DNA from: Puteibacter caeruleilacunae
GTDB lineage: Bacteria > Bacteroidota > Bacteroidia > Bacteroidales > Prolixibacteraceae
DNA: 64,000 bases
Reading direction: 5' to 3'
Assembly (NCBI GenBank): GCA_005217565.1
Contig: SJCO01000001.1
Location: 248,001-312,000 of the forward strand
The position numbers were made by a program, and so were the translations under genes. The notes beneath the pieces are model-generated. The model did not search any database, had not been told where the DNA came from, and saw only the letters and a list, made by a program, of their open reading frames with translations. Positions 8,886 to 18,888 of this stretch are shown here, one piece after another (the first letter of the stretch is position 1; every line of letters starts with the position of its first letter).

Positions 8886-9671
8886 CTAAATAGTTCCTTT
8901 TTCCAATTTGGCTACTGTCAATGAGTTTTCTGCCAAATCAATATTAAACTTAGGATGCTCTATTAGTAGTGTAGTCTGATGCATGGTTTGCACATTTTCC
9001 ATATGTAACTTTTGAGCCATCCAAAATCCATTAATCTTATTAATTTCCGAAAGGATAAGCTTACGATGCAACTTATCAAGCTTGTCGTAATACTCAACTT
9101 TCACAGCTACCAGACAATCCTTACGTATCCATGATATTTTTTTAGAGTAGATATCACGACTGTCTTTCGAAGTAGATTCAACTACCCAGCAATTGTGTCC
9201 ATCAATAGTCTCCTCCCGGAGAAGTTTATGCTCATCTTCATCAACATTTCTACTTCCCATATCATCATAAGTAAAGTCAGTTCCCATGAAATAATCCTTT
9301 TTTGCCGAAGCTCCACTAATTCGGCGTGTCTTTTTCATGGCAGGTAGATATAGCCATTTGTCGTCGTCCTTACCAATTTGATCATAATCCCAGGTAAGGA
9401 AACCAGTCCCTTTTACATCTCCTGGATAATCGAAAAACATAATTGTCTTTTTATCTACCCCAATGTCCATGGAATATGATTTTACCTTGCGCACCCTCTC
9501 TCTACCTCGTTTATTGATTAGCTTCATGGTCATTTCCGAGTACCTGGTATTCCCATCCGGACGATCTTTTACTTGCTGCATGATTGTTCTTCCTGATATA
9601 TCCTGAGCATCAAGCTTTGACAGGAAAAACATGGAAAGTAATACTACGATGTAATATTTAAAGTGTATCAT
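8886..9671 (-). CDS. Outer membrane lipoprotein-sorting protein, LolA-like
   Basis: 261 aa with an N-terminal signal peptide (about 1-22). The body shows features of the LolA-like outer membrane lipoprotein-sorting family (COG2834): [16 protein letters not shown], then M-x-L-x-N-x-x-G-x-x-R-x-R, a [19 protein letters not shown] strand and the [16 protein letters not shown] segment with a GTDFTYDDM motif. These are periplasmic hydrophobic-ligand carriers. Its start overlaps the RND gene stop by 4 bp (ATGA type), so translation is coupled. It probably shuttles a lipid or hydrophobic substrate between the permease and the barrel. Confidence 0.8.
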   Translation of the reverse strand: MIHFKYYIVVLLSMFFLSKLDAQDISGRTIMQQVKDRPDGNTRYSEMTMKLINKRGRERVRKVKSYSMDIGVDKKTIMFFDYPGDVKGTGFLTWDYDQIGKDDDKWLYLPAMKKTRRISGASAKKDYFMGTDFTYDDMGSRNVDEDEHKLLREETIDGHNCWVVESTSKDSRDIYSKKISWIRKDCLVAVKVEYYDKLDKLHRKLILSEINKINGFWMAQKLHMENVQTMHQTTLLIEHPKFNIDLAENSLTVAKLEKGTI

Positions 9672-12040
9672 TTTTGTTGCTTTTTAGAAGGTTGATAATT
9701 AATTTCTTCACCAAAGATTCTAAGCTTTCTGAATAGCAATGGCGTAATAAACAGGTCGGCAAACAAGGCCGATACAATACCGATAATTGCAAGAATACCC
9801 AGGTTTACAAACTGCAAAGCAGAAGAGGTACTATAGACAATAAAGTTGGCTGAAATTACCAAGGTTGAAAGTACTAATGCTACCCCCACAGTACGGAATG
9901 AACGAAGAATTGCACGGCGATAATTGCGCTGTCGATTAAACTCAAGGTGTCCATGATTGATAAAGTGAATGGTATCGTCGACAGCCAGACCAAGAATCAT
10001 CGGAATAATGGTAGCGGTCATCATGTCAAGAGGAATATCCAGCCATCCCATGGTACCTCCCACAGCCAGTGCCGGTGCAATATTTGGTATCAATCCTATG
10101 AAACCAATACGCACACTACCAAACACAATCATCAGAAGTATTGCAATAATTGCTAGTGCAATAAAGAACGATTGTATTTGTCCGCGTACCACATATTGCA
10201 TCATCGAAGTAAACTGTGGAATACTACCTACTGTGGTGATGTGCGCTTTTGGATACAATTCCCGCGCTTTAGCTTCAAGGTCTTTCAATTCTTTCTCTGC
10301 CTCTCCCGAGTTGAACGTAGACATTTCAATCATCAATCGTAAACGCTTATAATCATAGTCGATCCAATATTCCGATTCTGTACCTCCTGCATTTTCATAC
10401 AACAGCAACATTTGGGCAATCTGATTAGCATTATCAGGAACACCATAGTACGACTGGTTATTCTCGTTTAGTGTTTGATTCAAATCCTTTACGATATCTA
10501 AAACTGAACTTGTACGTTTTGTTAGCTCAAAGGTCTCAACATATTGAGTCAACTTGTCCAACTTCTTTAGATTCTTTGGGTGTTTTGCCAATCCGTTCTC
10601 AGGAAACTCAATCAGTAAATCATACGAGTAAATTGATCCCAAAGATGTTTCGCATACATCAAGAAGATTGTCGACATATTCAATCTTGCGCCCCATCGTT
10701 TTCTCTATATCAAAAGCAGGCTGAACTTTCGAAATTCCAACCAACAGAAAAATGGCAATTACTTCAGAAATCATCAGAATACTTCGTGGTCGTCCTAATA
10801 CCCAATTACCAAGTTTTTCCATCTGTAAGTCTATCCAGCGACCGCCTCTCTCGGTGATTTTCTTTTTCGGCTTTTTATCGCGTCCAAAGCTTAACAATGC
10901 AGGCATAAGCAGGATCACAATTAAGAAGGTAAACAAAACACACGAAGCTGTTGCAATACCTGCAAAGCGAAGGGGCTTCATCGGGATAACCAGAAATGTT
11001 AGCAAGGCTGTCATGGTGGTTAATGCTGAGAATAATAACGGCCAACCCATCTCTTTTACTGCAGCAATAACAGCTTTCGTGCGTTTTCCATGTTGAATCA
11101 TCTCTTTACGGAAAAATGAAAACAGGTGAATGTTGTAGGCTATAGCAATGGCAAATGATAACAATATAGGAATACTCATCATGCCACTATCGATAGGATA
11201 ACCAATATGTCCCAGAAGGCCGTATATAATCACTATTGAACTAATGGATGTGATTAGTGGCACAGTTACACCACGCAGAGATTTAGTAGCAAATATAAGC
11301 ACGAAAATGGCCAGTATAAATGCCAAACTCATTACCCTCCCAGCCTCCTTTCCAAAATAAACCTGCTTTTTATATGTGATATAAGGCATTCCTGTAGCAC
11401 GAGGATTCAGAGCGCTGTATTTTGCCTTACCTACAATCCTATCAGTCTCCAAACCTGTAATATATTCAGGCGATAAGGCGCTCTTCTTTCGCCATACTGT
11501 ATCTTCCGGGAATGTTCTTAGTTTAAGGATAATCCAGGTTAGTTTTCCATCTGTCGATATCAAGCGTTTGGCGATATTCGGTTTACTAAAAGCTTTGTCT
11601 TTGATAGCATTAAGAGAGGCTCGATCAGAAGGAATTACATCAGGGACTATTTGTTCAATTTGCATACCATCGCTGGTCCCTGTCATAAACTCAATATCTG
11701 TAAGAGATGTAATCTTCTCTGCATACGAAATACTATCTAGCAATTCGTTTGATAGTTCTCTGATAAGCTCCAGATTCTCCTTTGAAAATGAATTGTCGCA
11801 TTCGGTAAGGACTGCTACGAAATTGTCATTCCCAAAGATCTCTTTAAACTCATCAGTCTTAATTAGCATCGGATCATCTTCCAGAAAATAACCATCCCAT
11901 GATGATTCAACCCTTAGCGATTTAAGTCCCAACATTGAAGTACTAACAACGACTGCAAACAAGAAAATGATGAGCCAACGAAAGCGAATCATAGCTTTTG
12001 CTCTTCGCTCAAACCATTGATTAATAATATGAATACTCAT
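9668..12040 (-). CDS. RND/MMPL superfamily permease
   Basis: 790 aa built as two similar halves. Each has one membrane helix, a large periplasmic loop and a cluster of about five helices (sterol-sensing-like domain). The first half holds FISYLL-type hydrophobic stretches around 235-385, including [22 protein letters not shown]; the second has [19 protein letters not shown], the classic D-D-T-I-H motif of the family near 690. It is shorter than drug-efflux RND pumps (about 1000 aa) and matches the MMPL/hopanoid-exporter-like group that moves lipids. The operon context (LolA-like protein and outer-membrane barrel downstream) supports a lipid or lipoprotein export role, inferred only. Confidence 0.85.
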   Translation of the reverse strand: MSIHIINQWFERRAKAMIRFRWLIIFLFAVVVSTSMLGLKSLRVESSWDGYFLEDDPMLIKTDEFKEIFGNDNFVAVLTECDNSFSKENLELIRELSNELLDSISYAEKITSLTDIEFMTGTSDGMQIEQIVPDVIPSDRASLNAIKDKAFSKPNIAKRLISTDGKLTWIILKLRTFPEDTVWRKKSALSPEYITGLETDRIVGKAKYSALNPRATGMPYITYKKQVYFGKEAGRVMSLAFILAIFVLIFATKSLRGVTVPLITSISSIVIIYGLLGHIGYPIDSGMMSIPILLSFAIAIAYNIHLFSFFRKEMIQHGKRTKAVIAAVKEMGWPLLFSALTTMTALLTFLVIPMKPLRFAGIATASCVLFTFLIVILLMPALLSFGRDKKPKKKITERGGRWIDLQMEKLGNWVLGRPRSILMISEVIAIFLLVGISKVQPAFDIEKTMGRKIEYVDNLLDVCETSLGSIYSYDLLIEFPENGLAKHPKNLKKLDKLTQYVETFELTKRTSSVLDIVKDLNQTLNENNQSYYGVPDNANQIAQMLLLYENAGGTESEYWIDYDYKRLRLMIEMSTFNSGEAEKELKDLEAKARELYPKAHITTVGSIPQFTSMMQYVVRGQIQSFFIALAIIAILLMIVFGSVRIGFIGLIPNIAPALAVGGTMGWLDIPLDMMTATIIPMILGLAVDDTIHFINHGHLEFNRQRNYRRAILRSFRTVGVALVLSTLVISANFIVYSTSSALQFVNLGILAIIGIVSALFADLFITPLLFRKLRIFGEEINYQPSKKQQK

Positions 12041-12088
12041 TTTTTTGATTTTAATATTAGAGGATTACAGTCTAAAGGTGGATAAGTT

Positions 12089-13123
12089 TTACAGTTTAAT
12101 ATCTGTCACTTTAATCGCAGATAAAAGAAGTGTTGCGTATGCAATATTCTGATCAGGTCGCCGTAGTGTGAATTCTCCAAAGCCAGCATTTGTTAGTGCT
12201 TCCTTTAACACTTCTTCCGGAATACAGTGTGTGGGAAAGCCCATCGAACGAGTCATCAGTTCAATGACCGACATCGTGAGTAAATCATCACCTATTAATG
12301 CCCCATCCATGTGATTTGATACGAATAGACCACCCAGCTTCATCGATCGGTTAATCTCTTTCAATATCTCGTTAAGTGTGCCTAGGCCGGCAAAGTGATA
12401 TAAGTAGTGAGAGCTGAAAAAGAAATCATAACTATCTCCAAAGGAATCACCCTCTTTAATGTTAAAATTATGATAGGTAATCCTATTAAAATGTTCCTCT
12501 TCTTTTTTCAGCTCCCGGGCTACAGTACACACGTCGGGAAGATCATAAACATGTGCATGTAGTTGTTCATTCTCATTCATGAAAGCATAGGCATAATAAC
12601 CCGAATTTCCTGCAAAGTCGCACATCTTTGTAGCTTGTTGAAATTCCGGAATATCTTTAACAAAAGCCACGGCATTTTGCAATGAACCAGCCTTGGCTCC
12701 CTGTTCTATACCGCGAATAGCATCTTCACTACTCCACATACGATCCTTAAACGAAGGTATATTACCTTTCAATGCCTCAGTAAGTCCTTTGAAAGGACCA
12801 TCGGAAGTGGCAAACTCACATACGGCATAAACCTGACTGGCAGGGGAGGACTTCACAAGATAGTCATCCGATAGTGGTGTCAGACTGTATTTCTCGCCGC
12901 TTTTATTTAATAGATCGGCTGCTACCAAAACAGCCAAACATGATTCTGTAACACGATAATCGGTATTTATCGCCGCGACAAGCTCGTTACAACTCATTGC
13001 TTTGCCTGATAATGCATCGAAAATCCCTATTTCTATGGCTGATTTCAATATGTTGGGGATATAACTTTTGTATAATAGATTATTGATGGTACTGAAAGCT
13101 GATTTTAAAACAGGTAATTGCAT
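12089..13123 (-). CDS. SAM-dependent O-methyltransferase-like protein
   Basis: 344 aa. The N-terminal 100 residues form the winged-helix dimerisation domain of plant-type O-methyltransferases (LKSAIEIGIFDALSGKAMSCNELVAAI, then LNKSGEKYSLTPLSDDYLV). The catalytic half begins with a degenerate motif I (MCDFAGNSGYYAYAF) where E/DxGxGxG is expected, followed by VYDLP and a FFSSHYLYHF segment. A methyltransferase of this type just ahead of an RND/LolA/barrel set suggests the exported compound is made or modified in the cell. The weak motif I means SAM binding should not be taken for granted. Confidence 0.7.
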   Translation of the reverse strand: MQLPVLKSAFSTINNLLYKSYIPNILKSAIEIGIFDALSGKAMSCNELVAAINTDYRVTESCLAVLVAADLLNKSGEKYSLTPLSDDYLVKSSPASQVYAVCEFATSDGPFKGLTEALKGNIPSFKDRMWSSEDAIRGIEQGAKAGSLQNAVAFVKDIPEFQQATKMCDFAGNSGYYAYAFMNENEQLHAHVYDLPDVCTVARELKKEEEHFNRITYHNFNIKEGDSFGDSYDFFFSSHYLYHFAGLGTLNEILKEINRSMKLGGLFVSNHMDGALIGDDLLTMSVIELMTRSMGFPTHCIPEEVLKEALTNAGFGEFTLRRPDQNIAYATLLLSAIKVTDIKL

Positions 13124-13242
13124 GTTGTTGATTTTAAGGTTAAACGATATTTGTAATCAAATCTGTTACCGTATGACGGATACGGATATTCATTGAATTA
13201 ATGATTCAAAAAAGAACGCTGTTCATAGTTGTTCAAAAAAAA

Positions 13243-13854
13243 TTATACTTTCATTAGCTGTTTCCATCCAGCCGTGCAAAAAGTCATATATTCACCGAAG
13301 AATTGTTCCATCTCAGGTTTAGGCAGATCATGAGAGACGATCTCTCCAATAACGCTTAGCCATGCCGAACTCATTGTGTGGATGAAAAATTCAGATATCT
13401 GAATATTAACCGCAGGAAATTTTTCCTTCATCTTATTCAGGTATTCATACCCCATTTGAGTATGATGGTTTGTATATTCCTCCCTGAAATTTTCATAACA
13501 TGAACCATGAGCATTATACAGTATCAGGTGAAGTTCCTTTTTGTAGTTCTCTATCAAGTCGGTAAACAGAAAAATATGCTCTTGAAGCAATTGCTCAGAG
13601 TTGAATACCTCTAAAGACAGATGCTCAGGTTTATTGTGCTCCTCCATGATGTGATCAAGAGCTTGCATTAAAGGATTGAGTACTTCACGTAAGATCTCAT
13701 CTTTGTTTCTAAAATAGTTGTAGATATTACTTAGTCCAACCTCTGATTGTTTAGCAATATATCGCATCGAAACCATCTTATAACCTTTTTCCAGAAACTC
13801 ATTACGAGCTACTTCCAGGATTTTATCTCTGATGTTATCTTTCTGTGTTTGCAT
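13243..13854 (-). CDS. TetR family transcriptional regulator
   Basis: 203 aa. The N-terminal 55 residues are a typical TetR helix-turn-helix: ILEVARNEFLEKGYKMVSMRYIAKQSEVG, then LSNIYNYFRNKDEIL. The C-terminal ligand-binding domain is divergent. It is the promoter-proximal gene of the operon through 7564 (gap of 119 bp to the methyltransferase) and probably represses the operon and itself. Its inducer cannot be read from the sequence. Confidence 0.85.
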   Translation of the reverse strand: MQTQKDNIRDKILEVARNEFLEKGYKMVSMRYIAKQSEVGLSNIYNYFRNKDEILREVLNPLMQALDHIMEEHNKPEHLSLEVFNSEQLLQEHIFLFTDLIENYKKELHLILYNAHGSCYENFREEYTNHHTQMGYEYLNKMKEKFPAVNIQISEFFIHTMSSAWLSVIGEIVSHDLPKPEMEQFFGEYMTFCTAGWKQLMKV

Positions 13855-13965
13855 GACTTAAAATTTCATATTACAAAAAACGAACAATGTTCTCTTTTGC
13901 ACAATCCCCATTTATGAGGATATTTTCAATGTTTAGTGGTAAGAAATGAGGAACAGGTACCAATA

Positions 13966-14011
13966 AAAAAAGGCTATCTCTTTCGAGACAGCCTTTAGCA
14001 TTATGCACTTA
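13966..14011. repeat. 46-bp direct repeat, copy 1
   Basis: Identical to 18835-18880 except for one base. Identity continues 16 bp beyond the hairpin it contains, so this is a true duplication and not just two similar terminators. Together the two copies flank the TIR-less STAND gene and the HigA remnant. Confidence 0.8.
13970..13995 (-). terminator. Intrinsic terminator in repeat copy 1
   Basis: 11-bp arms (13970-13980 and 13985-13995, one G-T pair) with a 4-nt loop. On the minus strand it ends in a run of T, so it terminates transcripts from the STAND paralogue and HigA remnant before the TetR gene. Confidence 0.75.
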
Positions 14012-14063
14012 AGATAATCAGACGAGACATCCACAAATGAATGTCTCATTTGATCTTGTATGA

Positions 14064-14276
14064 TTATGGAATAAGTTCATAATCCGAAATAAGTAATCGT
14101 ATGGGAATGGATAAATGATCAACCAATTTTCGAATCATTTCAAGAGTTAGTTTTCTTTTCCTGTTAAGCACCGTTGAAACCAGTGTTTTATCTCCTGTAA
14201 TTCCAATTAGATCTTTTCTTTACAACCCTTTTTCTTCCATGAAATTTCTAATATGGTTTTTAATTTGTTGATTATT
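14064..14276 (-). pseudogene. Broken HigA-like antitoxin / XRE regulator
   Basis: On the minus strand the frame reads QIKNHIRNFMEEKGL, a TAA stop (14220-14222), then RKDLIGITGDKTLVSTVLN and RKRKLTLEMIRKLVDHLSI, ending at 14064. This is the HigA-type helix-turn-helix signature (EKGL-x-RKDL...VS-VLN-KRKLT-EMIRKL). The stop replaces one residue inside the recognition domain, probably a Gln or Lys codon changed to TAA. No start codon is visible upstream and no HigB toxin lies nearby. An internal restart is unlikely to rebuild a full DNA-binding domain, so I read it as a remnant. Confidence 0.75.
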
Positions 14277-14371
14277 ATAACAAGGATAGACAGAAAATCA
14301 TGGGGTGACAAAATGACAACTGTCAATTCTCTTAATTGTCGCAGCCACAGCTTTTGCGTTATAACTTTTCT

Positions 14372-17300
14372 TTAAATTCCCTGATAAATTACACCCTCTA
14401 TTACCTCTTCTTTAAAGTGAATTTGCTTTAAGAATGCTTCGAAATGTTTAAAGAATTCTTCCCGTTCGGCAGAGGATTCCAATTTCTGAACTACATCCAA
14501 TACTTGCCGATAGCGTTTGCTGGGCCCAAAATGTTCGAAAACAAAAATGGCATCATCTAGATTCTCAATGCTTTCAATGATATTGTAATACCAAGGTTGA
14601 CTATCGCAATTAGATTTGTACCTAAATGAGATTTCCCAATGTGGATATTCGGCTACAACGTCTCTGAGTTGATGGACAGTTGTAATATCATATATCCAAG
14701 GTGTGGTCGCTTCGGGGTATTTAGCGGCAATATAAGCATTAAATTCCCATTTGGACGGTAAGTCAGGTAACCGATCTTCAAGCAATTGAACTTGAATTGA
14801 GCTTCTCCAATCACCAAGGTGTTCAAAGACAAAAATCGCTTCGTCAACAGAATTAATATCTTCAATTACGCGATAATACCATTTTTGTTTCCAGGGCAGT
14901 TTTACTGAATTAACCTTCTTTTCAGGATAATATTCAACAATAGAATAGAACTGATCAAAAGAAGTACATTGTTGTAGCCATTGAGAGAGAATGTAAAATG
15001 TGTGTTTTGCATCTTTTTTCAGAGCACAAGACGGTAGGCTCTCCACAGCCCTGATAATATCGTGCAAATAATCAAAATAATTTTGTTCTTGATCCAGAGC
15101 ATTGACTGTCTCAAAGTATTGTTGAATGGTTGATGGTATTATTTTAACTTTCTCATCCGCAAGGATGCTTTTGTACACAAGTGTTGCATCGTTTACATTT
15201 TTGCATCTATTGAAAAGCATATTATAAGTCTGAATCTTACGCTTTTCATACTTCTGAATATACATGATCATCTCTTCAACTGTTGATTCTTCTCTATCTA
15301 ACATTGTGGAAAAATGAATTGAATTGCGATAGAATCCATGAAGAAATTCATATTTTTTGAGTGTATTAAATTCTATCTCGGCGAGATTCTGATCATCTAA
15401 TTTCTCAATCAGTTGATACCAGTGGTTGAATAATGAGCTAATTTCATCGTAAGTTATTATTCTGGTTTTCCTAGCCCAGAATAGTCGATTATAAGGCTTG
15501 AACTTTCTCTTTAGCAGCTTGATATCATCTATCTTTTTTAGGTAGTTGATATATACATCGAAACTGCGTGGTAAGCCTGACGATTTAAACATGTCGTATA
15601 CTTTTCTGGCCTCATTGTGATTCATGCTGTTAGTTATCATGTAGATATAAATCTCAGGAATAGGTTTTACCTTTGATTCAGTATATGAGAAATGTTCAAT
15701 AACTTGTTTATATACTTGTTGTTTTTCATTCTCGGAGATTAATTGCCGATTCAGGAGAACTTGATTCAAGCCTCTAGAATTAAGTAAATGCTTGTCGACT
15801 AGCTCTAGCAACTCAGTCATAATATCGAATGATTCCTGATCATTTTTTTTGAAAAGCATGATTCTGTTAAGCAATTTACCAGAGAAAGTCCTGTTGTGTT
15901 GTTCGAAAAGTTCAGTGATGGCAGCAATATCGGCATAACTCGAAATTATGTTAGTTTGTTCGAAGAAATTATTCGATAGTTTATGTAGTAAATGTTTAAT
16001 CCTCGATAGTTTTTTTAGAATATGAATAAAGCCATTGGTGTCGCTGACATAATTCAGAAATACACTTTCATCTGGTTCTAACTCTCTATTGTATATTGCA
16101 TCAATATATTCATTAAAGAATTGGAAATGATAGGCTGTAAACATATCACTATACAAAATCGAACTGTAGAAATTTGAGGTCAGTGTAAATTGCTTACACC
16201 TGCTTAATCGTTCACTAATGTGCTGTGCAATTTGGTCATCGGAGAAAACCGATTTTATATCATCAATAAAATTGGATTCTTTCTGAATTAAGTTACAGTA
16301 TAAGTCTAAATTGAACTTTAGACCACTGTTATTAGCTTTACTGATCAGTTTAACGACTTCTTTAAATGATTGTGCACGATTAATGAGTGTATTTAGAGTA
16401 TTGTTTGTTAGGTTGAAACCAGCACGTTTTGATTCGAATATACTATGATAGATTTCCAATGCAGAAAAACCCATGTTAGCCCTTTTATTGATCATTGAAA
16501 TCAGCACAGGATCATAATAAAGATTGTAATTTCCTATTAAATCGAGCACTTCAAAGAAATGTTCATTCTCCTCAATCTTTTCTATCAGAAGATGAAATGA
16601 ACGAAGATCAGGAGTTGGAATCTTACGAAAGAATATCTTAGCTTCTTCATATGAGATCGATCTCCTAATGCAGGTATTCAGTAAAATAGGATTGTAGAGC
16701 TTCCGATCATTCACTAACTCACTAAGTAGTTGCTCGGGCGATATAATGTGGTTGAGACAAACATTCAACGAATTTGTATAAGCATTCAAATACTTTTTGC
16801 TCCGCTTATAGAGATCGCTATGTTTAGTATTTGTGCGAGTTAATAGATTATTCAATATTTGGTTGGCTGCTTCTTTCTTTTGGCTGGCTGGTAAATCTGA
16901 ATTACTGATAAAGGATTTTAAAAGATGCCAACTATGTCCTGGATCCCAGCTGTAAATTTCAGTTAAATAAAGGATAATCTCTTTTATTCCTTTTAGGTTT
17001 TTGTCTTTATAGTAAGTATAAGCACTATGTTGCCAGTTAAATTGCTTGATGATATTGAGGTGTGTTGTTTCATTGTAGGAATAATATTTCTGTATTGTTG
17101 TGTTTCTTCCTTTGTAGTTATCGTGTCTTTTATTCAGCACATAAAGTTTAAATTTAGTCAGTAATTGATTCAGAATATCAACTTTGTTTATGGTTCCAAA
17201 TGGAGAGTCATTGTCGGTATATGGCTCTTCCTGTAGTTCTGTTTGTTCCAGAATAATCTGGGCTTGCTCTATTGTTTGGCATTTTGTTGCCAAAATGCTA

Positions 17301-18577
17301 AGTGTAACCAAATCAACTTGAATCTCTCCATGATGGGTATAAAAATTCAGCACTTCATTAAATGTCATTTGTGAGGTTGCACAGTAAGAGTGTTCAACCA
17401 AACTTAAATTGTCTTGTTCCAGAATCCTGTTTCTATATAGCTGATCCCTAATTTCCTGAGATGCCTTGGGGTGAGTGATGAGTTGCGTAATACGTTTGTT
17501 ACTAATGAAAAAGTCGAGGATGTTGTTCTTAACCATTCTAAACGGAAGATGTTGAATAACCTGTTCCCGATAATCTTCGGCAATAAGCAGCTCAGAGTCT
17601 AGCATAAAGTGATCAACAGGATAAATAATTCCATAATCACAAAGTATTTTTAAAGGGATTTCAAGATGTTGGCGATTGATATTTATTGGGATATCATCTG
17701 GAAATTGTATGATCTTTGAGTATTTGAATAAAGAAGCGCATTCATCGCTATTTACTTTATGATTTAGATAATTGGTAACATTCCATATTTTAATTCCCCA
17801 TTGATTAATGTAGCCAATTGTATGTATTGCCTGAAGCACCTCTCTTGTGAGAATATCCTGCTCGTCATCATTGTATGATCTCCATTGAGGAGGAATTCCT
17901 AAAAGCTCACCAATAGTCTCTTTATGGGGAGATGTTACCCCATAATATTCAGTTATTTCGGTATACTGATGATTGCTTATGGGAGTAATTTCAATGTTGA
18001 TTAGGACATCGTTAAAAAGATTATCACAGCTGAGAATTGAGTGTTTGGATGTATCTTCAAGAATGTGTTTGTATTCTGCGGTTGTGCAAGTCGTAATTAG
18101 TTTGAATGGTTGGTCGCAGACATTATTAAGGGCGGTAATAAAATCTTTTTTATTTGCTCTTGAAAAACATTTAAATAAATCATCTATTACTATGACAACA
18201 TTGTGGGTATTAATATTATCGTTGATCTCTTCGTTGAAGTAGTCGATGAATTGCTCGATATTATTGTCATTGAAAATGTAGATCTTCCAATTAGCTAAGT
18301 CATTTATTAGAGGTAAAGAATGCTTTAAAAAATTGTAAGTCAACCTGGTTTTTCCAGACATTACTTTACCATGAATTAGAACTCTTGGACATTGATCCTG
18401 CATAAATTCATCCCAAATTATAGTATCCTGCTCTCGGAAGTAATAAAAATTGTCATCAAACTTATTGGTTGGTTTGCCTCGTTCCCCCATTAGGTCAGTT
18501 ACTTTGAGACTGGCAGTAGAGAACGACTGAAATGGTAACGCAGCAGATGTGCAGTTACAAGGTAATACTTCTGTCAT
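14372..18577 (-). CDS. STAND/NACHT-like NTPase with PPR-like repeats, TIR-less paralogue (1401 aa)
   Basis: Full-length paralogue of the product at 204-4934 but without the TIR domain. It starts about 26 residues before the shared block (LPFQSFS, then TDLMGERGK at 28-35). Walker A is GKVMSGKT (70-77) and Walker B VVIVIDD (127-133), where the second acidic residue is D, not E. The sensor-like CTTAEY, the YCNLIQ PPR-like unit and the two C-terminal W/Y-x-x-IFVFEH repeats are all present. The 26-residue N-terminus (MTEVLPCNCTSAA) is no recognisable effector, so the protein might act through a partner, regulate the TIR version or have lost its effector. It lies between two 46-bp direct repeats. 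A defence role is inferred from the architecture only. Confidence 0.8.
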   Translation of the reverse strand: MTEVLPCNCTSAALPFQSFSTASLKVTDLMGERGKPTNKFDDNFYYFREQDTIIWDEFMQDQCPRVLIHGKVMSGKTRLTYNFLKHSLPLINDLANWKIYIFNDNNIEQFIDYFNEEINDNINTHNVVIVIDDLFKCFSRANKKDFITALNNVCDQPFKLITTCTTAEYKHILEDTSKHSILSCDNLFNDVLINIEITPISNHQYTEITEYYGVTSPHKETIGELLGIPPQWRSYNDDEQDILTREVLQAIHTIGYINQWGIKIWNVTNYLNHKVNSDECASLFKYSKIIQFPDDIPININRQHLEIPLKILCDYGIIYPVDHFMLDSELLIAEDYREQVIQHLPFRMVKNNILDFFISNKRITQLITHPKASQEIRDQLYRNRILEQDNLSLVEHSYCATSQMTFNEVLNFYTHHGEIQVDLVTLSILATKCQTIEQAQIILEQTELQEEPYTDNDSPFGTINKVDILNQLLTKFKLYVLNKRHDNYKGRNTTIQKYYSYNETTHLNIIKQFNWQHSAYTYYKDKNLKGIKEIILYLTEIYSWDPGHSWHLLKSFISNSDLPASQKKEAANQILNNLLTRTNTKHSDLYKRSKKYLNAYTNSLNVCLNHIISPEQLLSELVNDRKLYNPILLNTCIRRSISYEEAKIFFRKIPTPDLRSFHLLIEKIEENEHFFEVLDLIGNYNLYYDPVLISMINKRANMGFSALEIYHSIFESKRAGFNLTNNTLNTLINRAQSFKEVVKLISKANNSGLKFNLDLYCNLIQKESNFIDDIKSVFSDDQIAQHISERLSRCKQFTLTSNFYSSILYSDMFTAYHFQFFNEYIDAIYNRELEPDESVFLNYVSDTNGFIHILKKLSRIKHLLHKLSNNFFEQTNIISSYADIAAITELFEQHNRTFSGKLLNRIMLFKKNDQESFDIMTELLELVDKHLLNSRGLNQVLLNRQLISENEKQQVYKQVIEHFSYTESKVKPIPEIYIYMITNSMNHNEARKVYDMFKSSGLPRSFDVYINYLKKIDDIKLLKRKFKPYNRLFWARKTRIITYDEISSLFNHWYQLIEKLDDQNLAEIEFNTLKKYEFLHGFYRNSIHFSTMLDREESTVEEMIMYIQKYEKRKIQTYNMLFNRCKNVNDATLVYKSILADEKVKIIPSTIQQYFETVNALDQEQNYFDYLHDIIRAVESLPSCALKKDAKHTFYILSQWLQQCTSFDQFYSIVEYYPEKKVNSVKLPWKQKWYYRVIEDINSVDEAIFVFEHLGDWRSSIQVQLLEDRLPDLPSKWEFNAYIAAKYPEATTPWIYDITTVHQLRDVVAEYPHWEISFRYKSNCDSQPWYYNIIESIENLDDAIFVFEHFGPSKRYRQVLDVVQKLESSAEREEFFKHFEAFLKQIHFKEEVIEGVIYQGI

Positions 18578-18834
18578 TTTCGGTTTTTTAGTTATTCTAC
18601 TCAGAAAGAGTATTTAATCAAGTGTAGGGTGAAATGATGTAGGCCAGGGATAGTTTGAATAATGATGAGCCATCTATAAGCTATAGCGGTCTTCTCTTTT
18701 CATCCAGCAACGCGAATTTACTGAAAAGATGATAAATTAAGAAGAACTGGAGAGGTAAATAATATAGAAGACACCGTTAGCCGTTAGGTTTTTTCTGACG
18801 CGATACCTTTAACCTGACTTGATAGTTTATAACT
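18578..18834. other. Leader region of the TIR-less STAND gene, no gene seen
   Basis: No coding frame with recognisable content, and no trace of a TIR domain upstream of the STAND start. A weak 7-bp dyad (CTTTTCA...TGAAAAG, about 18698-18732) and a tandem CCGTTAG pair near 18775 are the only patterns seen. Confidence 0.4.
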
Positions 18835-18880
18835 AAAAAAGGCTATCTCTTTCGAGACAGCCTTTATCATTATGCACTTA
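18835..18880. repeat. 46-bp direct repeat, copy 2
   Basis: One mismatch to 13966-14011, in the same orientation. It is the natural terminator position of the SusC/SusD operon, so this may be the original copy. Confidence 0.8.
18839..18864 (-). terminator. Intrinsic terminator of the SusC/SusD operon
   Basis: Same hairpin as at 13970-13995. On the minus strand it follows the stop of the phosphodiesterase gene at 18889 and ends in a T-run. Confidence 0.85.
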
Positions 18881-18888
18881 TAGCTTTG

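Noticed and set aside
204-13854. Whole left region read as one defence island including the TetR/RND operon
   Set aside because: The operon between the two STAND genes has ordinary envelope-transport functions and its own regulator; nothing ties it to defence beyond position.
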